NCBI GenBank assembly: GCA_037176845.1
Contig: JAYKXP010000014.1
Span: 620,001-684,000 of the forward strand
Source of the DNA: Paramarasmius palmivorus
Lineage: Eukaryota > Basidiomycota > Agaricomycetes > Agaricales > Marasmiaceae
Length of the DNA: 64,000 nucleotides
Reading direction: 5' to 3'
Under the pieces are notes generated by a model. That model had not been told where the DNA came from, did no database searches, and saw nothing but the letters and a program-made list of their open reading frames with translations. Positions 46,544 to 58,110 of the stretch are shown here, piece by piece. A program made the translations under genes and the position numbers. Positions within the stretch are counted from its first letter, which is position 1. Every line of letters begins with the position of its first letter.

Positions 46544-48933
46544 ATGAGGTCAAGCGAGTCAGGTATTTCGATATCATCAATAGTATTCTCGAGTACTGTT
46601 CGCTTATATTTGCATAGCAAAACGACACGCAGAATTCTCGCCTTCCGACCAGATTCCTCAATCCAAACGACGTAGATTGAACTCACCTACGTCCGTCGAA
46701 AATTATCCAGCTTTCGTTATCACAGATGCCAACTCCACGCCTACGTCCGCCCCTACTCTTGCTGCTAGTTCAGCTTCTTCTCCGAAGGATATTTCCACTT
46801 CCACCCCCCTGCGAATGCCTCTACCCCTAATGCTCCTACCCCGACTCATAATGTCGGATCTCCACAGACTCCAAAATCTCCCAGAACTCCAAAATCTCCC
46901 AAGGCTAAGGCCCCTGCGAAACCTCGACAACAGAAAAGTCGTCTCTATAGCGTATATAAACACCCTTCCACACCCACCACTGAACCTGCACAGATCCCTG
47001 CCCCTACCAATGGTGTCAAGCGGCCTCGTGAGGAAGATGGTCCTTCTCCGCCTAATGTTGGTCGTTCATCTTCAACTCCGGCTGCTCCAGGACCTTCAGG
47101 CACCACCAATGAGCCTTTGCCTCCCAAGCGAGTGAAAACTGACCGGGAAGGTCCTATCAGCGACGAGCTGCAGAAGAAAACGGAAGCAGGAGAGAGCATC
47201 GAAATAGAAGAGGATGCCAGCAGTTTCCTCGAACAGATGCTTAGCTTAGTAAGCAACGGCGAGGACGGTTCTGCTAGTGGCTTGCTGGTAGAGTTTGGTC
47301 AGACACTTGATGCAATTTTCGAGGGCGTCGGCACCGTACCAGATAGTGAAGGCTCAGGCGATGTGTCTTCGATACTCAGTGGGGATATCATTAGGCGAAG
47401 CTCACCATCTCCCGTCGAGTTCTACGATTTTTCATCTTTTGGCGCAGCACAGGAAGGAAACGAATATACTTCAAAAGCCGATTTCAGTCCATCTTTGCCG
47501 ATAAATCCCAGTCCAGAATCTGACCACGAATCTGACCCTACATTGCATATTTCGAACAATATGGTGTTAGATGATGATCCCTCTGATCCGTTACGGCTTG
47601 GTACACTGAAAGATATAGACGGGGGCGAGTCGACATACTATCAATCTAATGAATTGGAGCGGGAACCACCCGTGTCAACTCTAGAAGCTCATTGGATCTT
47701 CGGTCCTTCATCCGAAGGCGCAGCGGAAGGGAATTTTAACATGCCTCGGTCTCCGCTACTAAACAACGGAGCAGGACCCTCTCGGATGGCCACCAACTTC
47801 GAAGTGAGTCACCTGTGACCTGACGACTTCCGAGTCCTTTTGTAATACTCAACGGCATTCTTCTTGACAGGATTCCAATTCCCCGTGGAACGAGGAACCA
47901 AGCGAGCCAAAGTGGAATTGGGATGTTCCACCCCTACGGTCAACTCTAGAACCTCCTTGGATCTTTGGTCCTTCATCCGAAGGCGCAGCGGAAGGGAATT
48001 TTAACATGCCTCGGTCTCCGCTACTAAACAACGGAGCAGGACCCTCTCGGATGGCCACCAACTTCGAAGTGAGTCACCTGTGACCTGACGACTTCCGAGT
48101 CCTTTTGTAATACTCAACGGCATTCTTCTTGACAGGATTCCAATTCCCCGTGGAACGAGGAACCAAGCGAGCCAAAGTGGAATTGGGATGTTCCACCCCT
48201 ACGGTCAACTCTAGAACCTCCTTGGATCTTTGGTCCTTCATCCGAAGGCGCAGCGGAAGGAAAATTGCAGCAGACGCCATCTGATGGGAATGGTAGCACG
48301 CCCGGGGATACGCTACTAAGTAACGGAGCAGGACTGTCCCCGATGGCCAACGACTTCGAAGTAAGTCACTTGTGGGAGCTGACTACTTCTTTCGGAATAC
48401 TCAGCGTTATTCTTCTAATAGGATTTCAATCACCGATGGAACGAGGAACCAAGCGGCCCAAATGAGCCAGGTGATGGTTCAACATCAACAGCTACTGGCA
48501 ATACCATGTTTTCAGACAACTCACAGGTCACTGTCAACAACGGACAGTTCAACAATGTCTCGGGGGATCAAAATAATAACGTCGCTCATTCTCATTCCTC
48601 GTCTTATACATTTATTGCTCCCCAAGCTTTTCAAATGCTTCAAACTTCCGAGCCAATTCCCGCTCCCATTCCCCAAATTCTGCCAGGTAAATCGCTTATC
48701 CAATGTCTGAGAGTTATAGCTAGACTCACATGTTATATCTAGATATCGATGAAAGCGCTTTATCGAGAGTGCTTAACCAGGTTTCAAGGTGGTCGTATGA
48801 ACGAATTTCGTCCATTGATGCAGACACCCTAAAGATATTCGTTCTACTGGCGTGTTTTCATTTCGGGCCCCAGCTTGTCCAAGGTGTAGCTGGATATTTA
48901 TCGTCTAGAGACGTATTGACACTTGCTGGATGA
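46544..48933 (+). CDS. E-family protein, copy 3, with tandem internal exon duplication
   Basis: Exons: 46544-46562, 46618-47803, 47871-48068, 48136-48360, 48422-48686 and 48743-48933. Start MRSSES then AKRHAEFSPSDQIPQSKRRR. The Pro-rich region, KRPREEDG and PPKRVKTDREG patches and acidic middle follow E1. A unit with FGPSSEGAAEG, LLNNGAGPSRMATNFE and WNEEPSEPK is repeated in tandem, intron included. The motif QVTVNNGQFNNVSGDQNNNV and the helical end LNQVSRWSYERISSIDADTL complete it. One problem: near 46803 a run of six C shifts the frame relative to E1, so the N-terminal 60 or so residues and the rest are in different frames. This may be a true frameshift, a base error, or an alternative start after the shift. 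Confidence 0.55.
47711..48260 (+). repeat. 265-bp tandem repeat spanning exon and intron
   Basis: TCCGAAGGCGCAGCGGAAGG occurs at 47711, 47976 and 48241, exactly 265 bp apart. The first two units are nearly identical through exon, intron and the next exon; the third is partial and then diverges. The duplication keeps the phase, so it adds a protein module rather than breaking the frame. Confidence 0.85.
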
Positions 48934-49896
48934 ATCTGTATTGCTACTTTACGCTAAATATTTTAGCTCGTTTTCTTTCTCGTTGACACGCTGTATCCCT
49001 TTGGCTTTCACACATTGGCCATCGTTGTCGAACGTTGAACATCGCACTGAGAAAACGACTACATCATCGCCTAGCTCGGAACGATTGATATTTACATAAC
49101 GTGTTTTCATCATACGCAAGACTTGGAGATGTATTCGGTGTATTTCCCAATGAGAATGTGTACAGCAAACGCTAGCTATGGCGTGGTATCGCGAACAAGA
49201 TCGTTGGTAGTCCGGAAAAGGATGGGCAAAGGTGAATCTCGCGACGGTCTTCGAGCCCGGTTCATGGTCAGTCAGATTGATCTAAACCGACAATGCTCTT
49301 GTACCGAGGTAATCATATCGTGATAGGACCAGACGCGAATGCGAGAGAAGGGGTAAGAGACTGTACATCGAATAGTATGAGCAGCGTAAAGATCAGGTGT
49401 TGAATGTCGTACCTTCAGTGCAATCCTACCCCCAAGGTTCCTAACACACGACGACATCTCAAAAGCCTACTTGTCAGACGACGATAACGACCGAAAGCGC
49501 CAAGAATAGATTTTAGACGATCAGACGCGGAAGAGGCAGAGCTCAAAGAACGATGAGCAACATTTTCCCACAGTTCCCCTTCGTTCCTACCTCGAGGCTC
49601 GTCAAATTTCAGATTCATTCAAACAAAGCTCGCCTATCAACAGATTCAAAACGAGGATTCTGCCTCTTCCAATAATGTCCCTTGACAATTTGGCTGCGAC
49701 CAAATCGTTCCCTGGCTCAAGTTTTCAGACGGATGAGGAGTGCGGTTTTTCCTTGGGACTACCCACGATGAAATACTGCGAACCAGTTTGCGCTGGTTCC
49801 TAAACTCGACAACAAAGACATTTCGAGTCACTCAGGATGCGGTTACCTCCGAAAACATAACGTGACTCGGCAGCAGGTTCAGATGGAGGCCATTCT
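48934..49896. other. 3' flank of E3 and upstream region of ARID gene 1
   Basis: 48950-49270 is alike to the flank of E1, and 49370-49560 is alike to 42960-43150. No gene seen. Confidence 0.45.
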
Positions 49897-51551
49897 TTGT
49901 GTTTAGGAATGGCCTTCACTTCCACAAAACGAACTTCCGCGAGCCTCCTTTCAACGTTCTCTTCAAACATGTTTTCTGGCCCAAATCGAGACTCGGACAT
50001 GTTCCAATCTCAACGCGGTGGCGTGGGCGATGAACAAATCCAAAGCCAGAACGCTGGCAAAATGTCGCTGGCAGCGATATTAAACCGTGATCCCTCCGAG
50101 CAGCCATCGTCATTACAGGGAGGAGGACAACCCGATACGTATCGCGACATCGATGTCGACGTCAATCAAGGCTCGGTGTCATCGTTGACGGATAAGCATT
50201 GCATACCAGGTCAGTTTTAGTCTTTGTAGTCCCCTTCCAGATACGCCGCCGCCCTTGATCTCAAATTTCACTCAATGTAATCCAATTACTGACTGGAATA
50301 CCAAGGTCACACGCCTACTACTGGCTCCAACATCGTCAACAAAGGGCCACTCCAAGCTGGTAGCTTGAACAACAGTGTACCACAGTGGCAAGGTCTCCCT
50401 TTCAACCTTCTCGCTGGTCCCATACCACCCCTATCAAAGGAAAGGTTCAATAGTTCATACAGGAGCTTCTGCACGCAGAAGAACATCACGCACGAGCAAC
50501 GTTTACTTTCGATCAACGGCTTCATTATCGATCTCTACGCTCTCCATGTCGAAGTCATCAAAGAAAGAGGCGCTAGTATGGTTCGTTATCTCCCATTCGC
50601 AAGCTTACCCGAATGCTCACCCAACTTCAAGGTTCAACATGGAGATTTGTGGCCTGTCGTTGCGGGTCGACTGGGCTACGTTCAATTTCCTGGCGAGCCA
50701 CCCATGTCAGGACAGGCGGCTGCACACCAACTCGCGCACGTCTACAAGGAATATCTCATGGAGTTCGATTGCATCTATATGACTGCTTTTGTTGAGCAAC
50801 GACGTAAAAATATGATGTTAGCACAGCTGGCGCAAACCCCTATCTTCACCAAATATACCGTTCCACAGATCAAGACCCTTGTCGAATTTTCGAAAAAATC
50901 TGTCCAAGAGATGCGATTGGTTAACTTGTCCGAGGTGCTCATACATGGAGTGGAAGGACATAGGCAGCAGCTACAGGTATTAGCGCGAGAAGAAAACTTG
51001 CTTCGCGTACTGTTGGCGATGAAGAGTAGTCAAGAAAGGAATGTTGGGGTTACACCATCTCACCAGACTCTTTATCAAGCTCTCCGCGACGTCCATGAAC
51101 TAAAGGAGAGTTACCTCCAGCGATGTAATTTTTTTTATTTACCAGGTTCATCGTCTTCATACTCACCGCTATCGCAGGTATACCCGTCCTTTTGAAGGTT
51201 GACGTGCCGATTGAACAACGACAGGAGTACGTGGGTCTTCTAGAGCAGGTTCACATCAAAGCTACCAGTATGGATCAGAAGCTTCACTACCTCCATTTCG
51301 TAGGGAAGAATGAGCAAAATACGAAAGTTGTCATCTCAAAGGTAATAGATATGTTCATGTTGTCGCGTATCCTCAGTTCTTATTCTTTCCCGTTCTAGGT
51401 GATCAATGTACAGCAACAGCGTATAATGATGGGTCAAGACAACCCTCAATTTATCATGACTCTGGATGGCCTGCGGAAAGCCGATCGAATTGTTCAAAAT
51501 GCTCTCGAGTTCGTAGTAAGGGCCGGGCGGCTGATGGCCATTCAGAGATGA
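49897..51551 (+). CDS. ARID-domain protein, copy 1
   Basis: Five exons join in phase: 49897-50209, 50306-50580, 50632-51124, 51178-51341 and 51399-51551, about 465 residues. The start could also be the Met at 49909 or 49969. Residues from about 130 to 250 form an ARID (AT-rich DNA-binding) domain: PLSKERFNSSYRSFC, then GFIIDLYALHVEVIKE, then LWPVVAGRLGYVQFPG and AHVYKEYLMEFD, with the expected Trp, Leu and Tyr positions. Helical regions follow (RRKNMMLAQLAQ, EGHRQQLQVLAREENL) and a C-terminal QRIMMGQDNPQFIMTLDGL. Such proteins resemble SWI1/ARID subunits of SWI/SNF remodellers, and a role in chromatin or transcription is likely. Paralogue at 59393-61325; a fragment lies in the chimera at 42.1 kb. 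Confidence 0.8.
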
Positions 51552-51622
51552 CTTACTTAGATTGTTCATCTACTGCAACTATACTTTGGTACTTGTCGTT
51601 CGTTTCAAGTGCCAGATGGGTC

Positions 51623-52002
51623 GGGTATTGAGTCGCAATCCTGCCAGCGGTCGGGGGTGACATGAAGGTGAGTAAGTGAAGTGTAGGAGAGGTAAAGTAT
51701 CAGAGTCACTTTCGGCCCCAGTGCGGATATAATACAACAAGAGTCACGGGTCAACGAATGACGCGCGCGACTTTCAGAGTCCCACACTAAGTGCCTAAAC
51801 GCATTTCCTCGAGGAGTACACAACTGGTTTTAAATTTCGGTCTACGGTTATGAATCTATGTCTTATGCCCTATGTCTTTATACCGGGTCAGGTTGAGATC
51901 CCTGCCCACCACTCCGCGACCCCAAAGAGACGTCTTGTACGGCTGCCGAGGGGCCCTGCCAAAAGCAGGAACGCTACTCCAAAAAAAAAAAAAAAAAAAA
52001 AA
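51623..52002. mobile_element. 380-bp SINE-like retroposon ending in a 22-base A tract
   Basis: A 14-bp direct repeat GTGCCAGATGGGTC flanks it (51609-51622 and 52003-52016). It ends with 22 A residues, the marks of target-primed insertion of a polyadenylated RNA. Near the 3' part, GGTTGAGATCC (about 51891) resembles a tRNA-type B box, so it could be tRNA-derived; this part is weak. It sits just after ARID gene 1, between it and gene C. Confidence 0.65.
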
Positions 52003-52092
52003 GTGCCAGATGGGTCTTTACGAAACCTATTGATACAACGACCGTCAACACATCCTCGAGGTGCCAATTTCAAGCTAAGTAGCCACTTGTCA

Positions 52093-54281
52093 TCATTGAT
52101 GGAACCGAGGATACACGACTACGTCGTCGTCCCCTGGCTCAGAAGGGTTGATGACTGCACAATGAATGTCAACAAACAGAAAGACAAGGAACGCAGCCGT
52201 ACCATCTTTAGCGGAGTAGCAATCTGAAGTGTTGGCTGCTGGCGAAACCAATTCTTTCGCAACCTGCAATTGCTGCTCATCGTCGAGTTGGATGACTGTG
52301 TATCCGAGAGATTCGGCCAAAGCCGTTGATCTTGAGTCGAAACCTTTGACAACGTGGATGCGTTCAATGTCGTCATAGACTTCCCGCACCCATGCACATC
52401 GCTCAAGTATTATATACGGCTCAAACGAAGGAAGTCCCAGTGATATTCGTGCATCCTCCGACATCTTTTTTCGTCCAGTTGGGTCGAATGACCAATAATA
52501 TTTGTTGCTTTCGGTCCAAGCTTTCCATGCTGCCTCTCCGCCAGATAAGCAGGGAATAGATCGCATGAACAGGTACACCGTAGGGTTGTCCGAGGTCGTG
52601 TTACCGGTGTCTCCTTTATGATAGATCTCCTCAGTTGGGTCAAGTCTAAGTTCGAGAGCATTTGGGACATCTGGCCGGGGAGTTAGGGAAATGTGGAATA
52701 CAATGCGGTGCGTGCACCCACTATAATACTTCTCTTTGTATTGATGGTCCTGGAGCCGGCCGAAGATGTGGTGCGCCTGGGCAAACCATCGTCTCCGAAT
52801 ATCTAAACGGCAAGTTATGTGTGCTCCCAAAGTAAACTGGTCGATTACAGGTAGTTCGGAAAACTTGAATCTATCCGTTTCCGAATTAGCTTGACTTGGG
52901 CTTTCTGGCAGATTCGTGGGTTCATACCGAAAAGATCCGTTCTTCATAACGGTGCCGGGAGTCCACAATGACGTATCCGAACCAGAACGTCCACGATATT
53001 GACAAGCTCCTTCTACGTGCACGTAGGAGGGCATCTCTGCAAACGCCACCACTCGGTCGACTCCGTTGTCTTTGTAGACTATATTGCGGCAGGAATCCGT
53101 GAGAGAAGTAAAGTCCAAGTCCACAGAGACGTTCCTAGCGGTACAATCGTGTAGTGCTTGGCCGATACTGTCGAAAAGAGCTTCGGTCGAAAAAACTCCG
53201 ATCAAATGATTGGCAATGGTATTGATATCGCTGCATGACTGAAGAGATAAAGGAGGTATCTGGTTGGGTTCAACTTTTGGGAGCTCCACATTAGCATGCA
53301 GGGGTTGAAAGTCGGGCCCTTTCCGAAATGCGCCAGTTCTTGATTCAACCCACACATTTCCGAGTTCCTGTATGTATCTTCATCGTATTACGGTCGTCTT
53401 CAATCCAAGAAGTGCGTACGATCAATGGAAGACGACCGTCATCTCGTAGATGAGCAATAGTCATCTGTGAATGGAAAAAGGGATGTCGGATTCTAAATGC
53501 CGAATGTGTGACTGGAACGTACTTGAACGGCGCAGTATATTCGAAAAAGTCGGGACAATGCTGGGCGGTACGTAGGCGAAGGTGATCCGACTGTGAGCTT
53601 GTCGACAATACGAACCAAAGGGACGAGCGCTGTTGCGGAGGTTCTATTCAGATGTCGCGCTGCAAAGAGATATGGCCAACGTACCGTCATAGAAAACCAT
53701 CGCTGGCAGAGTATGTCGATTATTGTAACCAAAAAGTTGGGCGATGTTCACATTTCTGGAGTTTTGTAACTATCCTAGTGAAGCATGGCCTCGAGAATAT
53801 TTCGTACTTCACCGTAGAAAAATCGTTTGTGTCCTCTATAAATGCCTGTGACACGTCAGGATGAGATCAATGAACATAAGGGGTTTTTTCGCTGACCTTT
53901 AAAGCATCTTGGCCGGTATATCCAACGTGTAAAAATTCTCCCCCTTTGTTACCAAAGACACGGGCCACACTGAAGATACGTTGAGCTACCAGGTTCTGGG
54001 TCCAAGTCCGTTCAGTCCGTTTATAGGCATCGTGATTGCCAATTTCTTGCGTAAGACAGACGTCGCCAGTCCGAATTCGTCTGTACTGAAATATCGACCG
54101 ACGGAAATGAGTAAATAAAAGACCAAAGATAACATGGCTGACGCACATCATTCCAAACAGTCAATTCCTCCTGGTCCGTACACTGTATCAAGTTTCCATG
54201 AACATAGATATGCTGGGACCCTCGGACATTTGTTATTTGGCTATCTCGAATGCTGAATTCTGAAGATGCTCTGAAAGCCAT
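52093..54281 (-). CDS. Motif-plus-kinase-like protein C
   Basis: Minus-strand gene starting at 54281. The N-terminal motif is FSIRDSQITNVRGSQHIYVHG, followed by LTVWNDV. Further blocks shared with A: RIFSVARVFG, HVGYTGQDAL, RNVNIAQLFGYNNR, LPAMVFYDG, TALVPLVRIV, VESRTGAFRKGP, WSFDPTGRKKMSE, DDIERIHVVKGFD, and the acidic end EPGDDDVVVYPRFHQ. The last exon is long and keeps an open frame from 53355 to 52093, though small introns with matching phase can be placed at the same spots as in A. Splicing around 53780 and 53680 is uncertain. As in A, catalytic kinase motifs are missing. The copy appears intact and is the most diverged of the four. Confidence 0.65.
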
Positions 54282-55413
54282 GGTATGTCGGAGGGAGAAG
54301 GAAAGCTATGACTCGTGAGAGCAATGCCACGACGAACCTTGAGCTTGATCTGGATTCAATGCAGATGACGAGCGCTCCGTGCTCGACGTCAGGCAGGGTC
54401 TGTACCATAGGAACCATTCAAAATTGTGTAAGATGATCAGTCGAAGATAACAGTTGATGTGTGGGGCAGAATTTGGGGTGTGTTTGCAGTTCCTGGACAT
54501 ATTATACGGGAAGCTATCGACTATCGACTAAAGCACTATTAGAGAATTGATAGTCAGATACCATAGTGACGGAGATTAGTGAAGACAACGCACCCTGGTC
54601 ACTCTTATTCCACTGATATTAGTACCATCCAGCTTTGAGTTTGGGATCAGGCCTCAGATTTGATGAAGCAAATAGCCTATACAAAGAATCAGCAGGCTTA
54701 GGAGTGCTTTGTGACAAACCCTAGGATTCGCGATGGAATCAATGGCGTCAATACGGCCGGCCAATTGTAGGCGCCCAGTATCCAGGACATGGAAGAAATA
54801 CATAGCAGAAGAATCCTGCAAGTTCATTGATTGAATGAGCTATTTGAGCAGTATGAGCCTGAGACGGTGCATGCACAAAGGCGGCGCCCATTCTGTATCA
54901 TGATATTCGAGGAGAGGGTAATCATCTGATTGGTGAAGGTGTAAGCGTAGAGAAAAAGAACAGAAGGCACCAGCGCGCTTACCGTGTCGAGGCGTATGAT
55001 ACATATATCAAAATAGTATTAGTGTCTTCGGCCGCAAGTGAACAGATATATGACCGAAATACACGCTTTTCGTTTAGTTGGAATTCGTATAGAGTACACT
55101 TGCAGAAGCATCCCAAGCGTTCCACCAAAAAAAAAAAAAAAAAAGAATTCGTATAGAGGCAAGACTGCTCAGACAGTCACAAATGATGTGCTTCGTTGTG
55201 CCACGTGTGAACATTCTGGGCTCCAGAGTCCAGACAGCTCCAGACACGTGGACTCCGAGACTGAATACCAGCTGGTCCTTACTGAAAATATCAAAAGTAA
55301 TTAATCAGAATTACTGTAAAGACTTCAGCGTATATGTAAATTCTGGTAAATCGTAATCTAGGTGATATGCTATTGTCTCCTTGGAATCAGAACAGAAATT
55401 AAAATTGGTTGCT
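54282..55413. other. Intergenic stretch between C and D
   Basis: The part next to C (54300-54380) resembles the start-proximal flank of D (56400-56480). A tiny poly(A)-tailed insertion lies at 55095-55144. No gene seen. Confidence 0.45.
55095..55144 (+). mobile_element. 50-bp poly(A)-tailed retro-insertion
   Basis: It consists of 32 bp followed by 18 A, between two copies of the 14-bp direct repeat GAATTCGTATAGAG (55081-55094 and 55145-55158). It is probably a heavily 5'-truncated reverse transcript. Its last bases before the tail (GCGTTCCACC) are vaguely like those of the larger element at 51.6-52.0 kb (ACGCTACTCC). Confidence 0.65.
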
Positions 55414-56383
55414 TTAGGTATACTTTCCTGCTATACCACTGGTCGACCGAGGATATAGGACTACATCGTCATCGATGTCGAGCTCGTTTTCAGGTAGAGG
55501 GTCAGGACCTTCTGGCTCAATATTAGTAATGTGAGACTATGTAAAGGTGGTATATACCATCTACACAGCGATGGTGCGCCAGGTCGAAGTCTGGCTGAGA
55601 CGAGTCTGGATCTTCTACAGCTTGGAATCTCTCTTCATCGAACAGTTGGATAATCGGGCACCCGCAAGAATTGGAATCTGATAGGAGCTCAAGCGAGCTA
55701 CGGCCGGTAGCATGGGCTTCTATGGAGCGTAGTATCAAGACGGGAGATGGTCAATGTAATGTACTCACTGTCATAAAATATCAAGGCTGGTAGTTTCTGT
55801 CGATTATTATAGCCAAAGAGTTGCACATTGTGCGCTCTTCTACTGGTTGTTGTGGGCATTTGCTAGGTCCATGGGAACGGATCGTACTTCACTGTAGCAA
55901 AATAACCCATATCTTCTTGGAATGCCTGGAAAACATAAGAATCGAGATGTGAGCCCAAGAGGGTGTTGTGAAATTGTGTACCGACCTTGAAAGCGTCCTG
56001 ACCACTGTACCCGACATGGAGAAATTCCTCTTCCTGATCACCAAGAACGTGCGCAATACTGAAGGTTCGTCGGGCAACCAGTTCACATGTTCGAGTCTGC
56101 CGAAAGGAGGCTCCTTGTCTACGTACGTCACTGGTACAGACCTCCCTCTTGAGGAGAACGTCGCTAGTTGGAATCCATCGGAACTGAAGACATTGAACGA
56201 CAATGAGTGATTAGTACTACACAGGATAACAGTAGTGTTGACGTACATCATTCCAGACTGTTGATTCCCCTTCATAGCTGACCGCCTGTATTAGGTCACC
56301 GCGTACATGGATATTCTGAGACCCCTGGATGTTTGTGACTGTGCTGTTGAAGATGGTGAATTTTGAACATCCTTCGAAAGCCA
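55414..56383 (-). pseudogene. Motif-plus-kinase-like protein D, internally deleted
   Basis: Starts at 56383 with the motif FTIFNSTVTNIQGSQNIHVRG and STVWNDV, and continues through the GQDAF and HNVQLFGYNNR/LPALIFYD blocks. It then jumps to SLELLSDSNSCGCPIIQLFD, which corresponds to the region after the WSFDPTG and IERIHxVKGFD blocks in A and C. It ends with ELDIDDDVVLYPR. About half of the protein, including the Trp-rich middle and the GAFRKGP block, is gone. An in-frame TAG lies at the FATVKY intron position unless a 30-nt intron is used there. It may be a remnant or a shortened, motif-only regulator. Confidence 0.55.
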
Positions 56384-57719
56384 TGATACGTTGGGGAGAG
56401 AAAGTGGGGTTATGGATCGTGAGAGCGATGTTGATGACGAAGCCTAGTATAGTTATTATAGATTCAGATTCAATGGCTGTCACGGTGGACAAAGAGCGCT
56501 GGATCCTGTCCAAGTGGGCAGCAAAGCGCCCGCTGATAGACGCCATTATTGACCATGTAAGAGGGAGCCGTATCGCCAATGATATGTATACATGACTGAA
56601 CCATTCCCTATGATTTCGAACAGGTTACTCAATATTCACATACATACATGACATGAAAGGACACACCTGCAACCTTGGTATACTTTTTAGGTTTCCTAAT
56701 CTCGGCTTCATCTCAACCTGAGATAATCCACTGTGGCAACCGCACCGAGGATTGGGGTTTGTTCTCCTCGCACCACTACTAGTAAGGTCATAGTCGTCCA
56801 AGTTTGAAGTGTGTTGTCAAGATTGTATTGACACGGACACGAAAGCTATAAGCCCAACTGACTTTTAAGCTGTTGGTCTACGCTGTTTCGGTAACCTCTG
56901 GGAAATCTCGAAAGCCCATCCAAAGTGAATCCAATGCTGAATGACGGTCGGAGTTGGCATGCAGCCGCTTCCCTTTGAGATTTCCAAGGAGTCATAAGCC
57001 TAGTATAGAGCTGGAGGACTAGGTTTGAGTGACTCTGAGTATGTGATGTGAGCGACAATATCCTCCTCCAATTGCTACAGTACCAACTGTGACGAGGGAT
57101 GACAGGAACAAGCAAGAAGAAAACCACGCGGCACATGCGGCGCCGCAACTCACACCCAACTTTCCTACTGCTCGTCGCTAGCGCTCATTTTCGGCTCATC
57201 CGCTAATTAAGGCGAGAATACACAGACTCGGATACAGACCTAGGCTTCCATTCTCCTTCTCTTCCTATGCACAAACTTAGGTGCGTTTTATGCGAAAAAC
57301 TATCACGGTTACGAACCTTCTCGGAGCTCTTACGCATCATTATCAATTGTGCGGAGAGCACATTGATGGTTTTAGGGATCTCTTCCAACGACCTTCTTTC
57401 AAAGCTGCGTTATGGGACGTTCTTCAAACTGCGAGCCTCAAGATTAAGATGAATCAAAGAGATAACGCCAAGTTAACGAGCAAGAAGCATAGGAACTCAG
57501 GAGAAGTAAATGAAGTATCGACACCCTTCAGATAGCAGCGAACCTACTATCTTTCGTATGGTGACATGGGCTTGAAGAAACAAAACATCTTACCCCAAAA
57601 TCACGAGAGGAATTGCGAAAGGAGTTGTGTAGACGAGATATAACATTAGTGACTGATATAGCTATAACACTAGTGCGTCATGACTATGTGATATCCCGTC
57701 CTCATTTCTGACGATTCTT
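56384..57719. other. Long intergenic stretch
   Basis: A plus-strand frame at 57281-57535 is open (LGALTHHYQLCGEHIDGF...) and ends in a stop, with no domain I can name. It may be an exon of the dead kinase gene that follows. Nothing else supported. Confidence 0.35.
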
Positions 57720-58110
57720 CAGCGCTTCAGGTTCCACCTCGTTTTATATATGGCGAGGCTTCTGGAGGGCGTTCGGTGGCGATCAAAACGATTTCAAAGC
57801 AGGAGCTGGAGATCCATCGAGCGCTATCATCCCTATACTAGGTCGAGTCACTCTTCGGATACTATGCATTTTGTTGTTACACATCTACGGAATCCACTAC
57901 TCTAAATGGACCCTCTATCGTCAACGCAAACGCAACCAGATTGATGACGCATCTCTTGTTTGGTCTACAGTTCATCCACAACAATGGCATTATACACCTA
58001 GATAATCTCGTCATTCGTGAGGGTCAAGATGAGCTGCGTCTTGATTTTGGGCTGGCGATCAAGGTCGAGGAACTGGACATGAAAATTCAGGGGTGCAGGT
58101 CTTAGAGAAG
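57720..58110 (+). pseudogene. Protein kinase remnant
   Basis: The first part reads GRSVAIKTISKQ, the ATP-lysine strand of a protein kinase. After a stretch with stops, LLFGLQFIHNNGIIHLDNL and LDFGLAIK give the catalytic loop and DFG region. The HRD Arg-Asp pair is altered (HLD). The segments lie in different frames and stops intervene, and the middle of the N-lobe is missing. No product is expected. Confidence 0.6.

Noticed and set aside
51888..52073. Minus-strand frame with a Phe run
   Set aside because: The Phe run is the reverse of the poly(A) tail of the retroposon.
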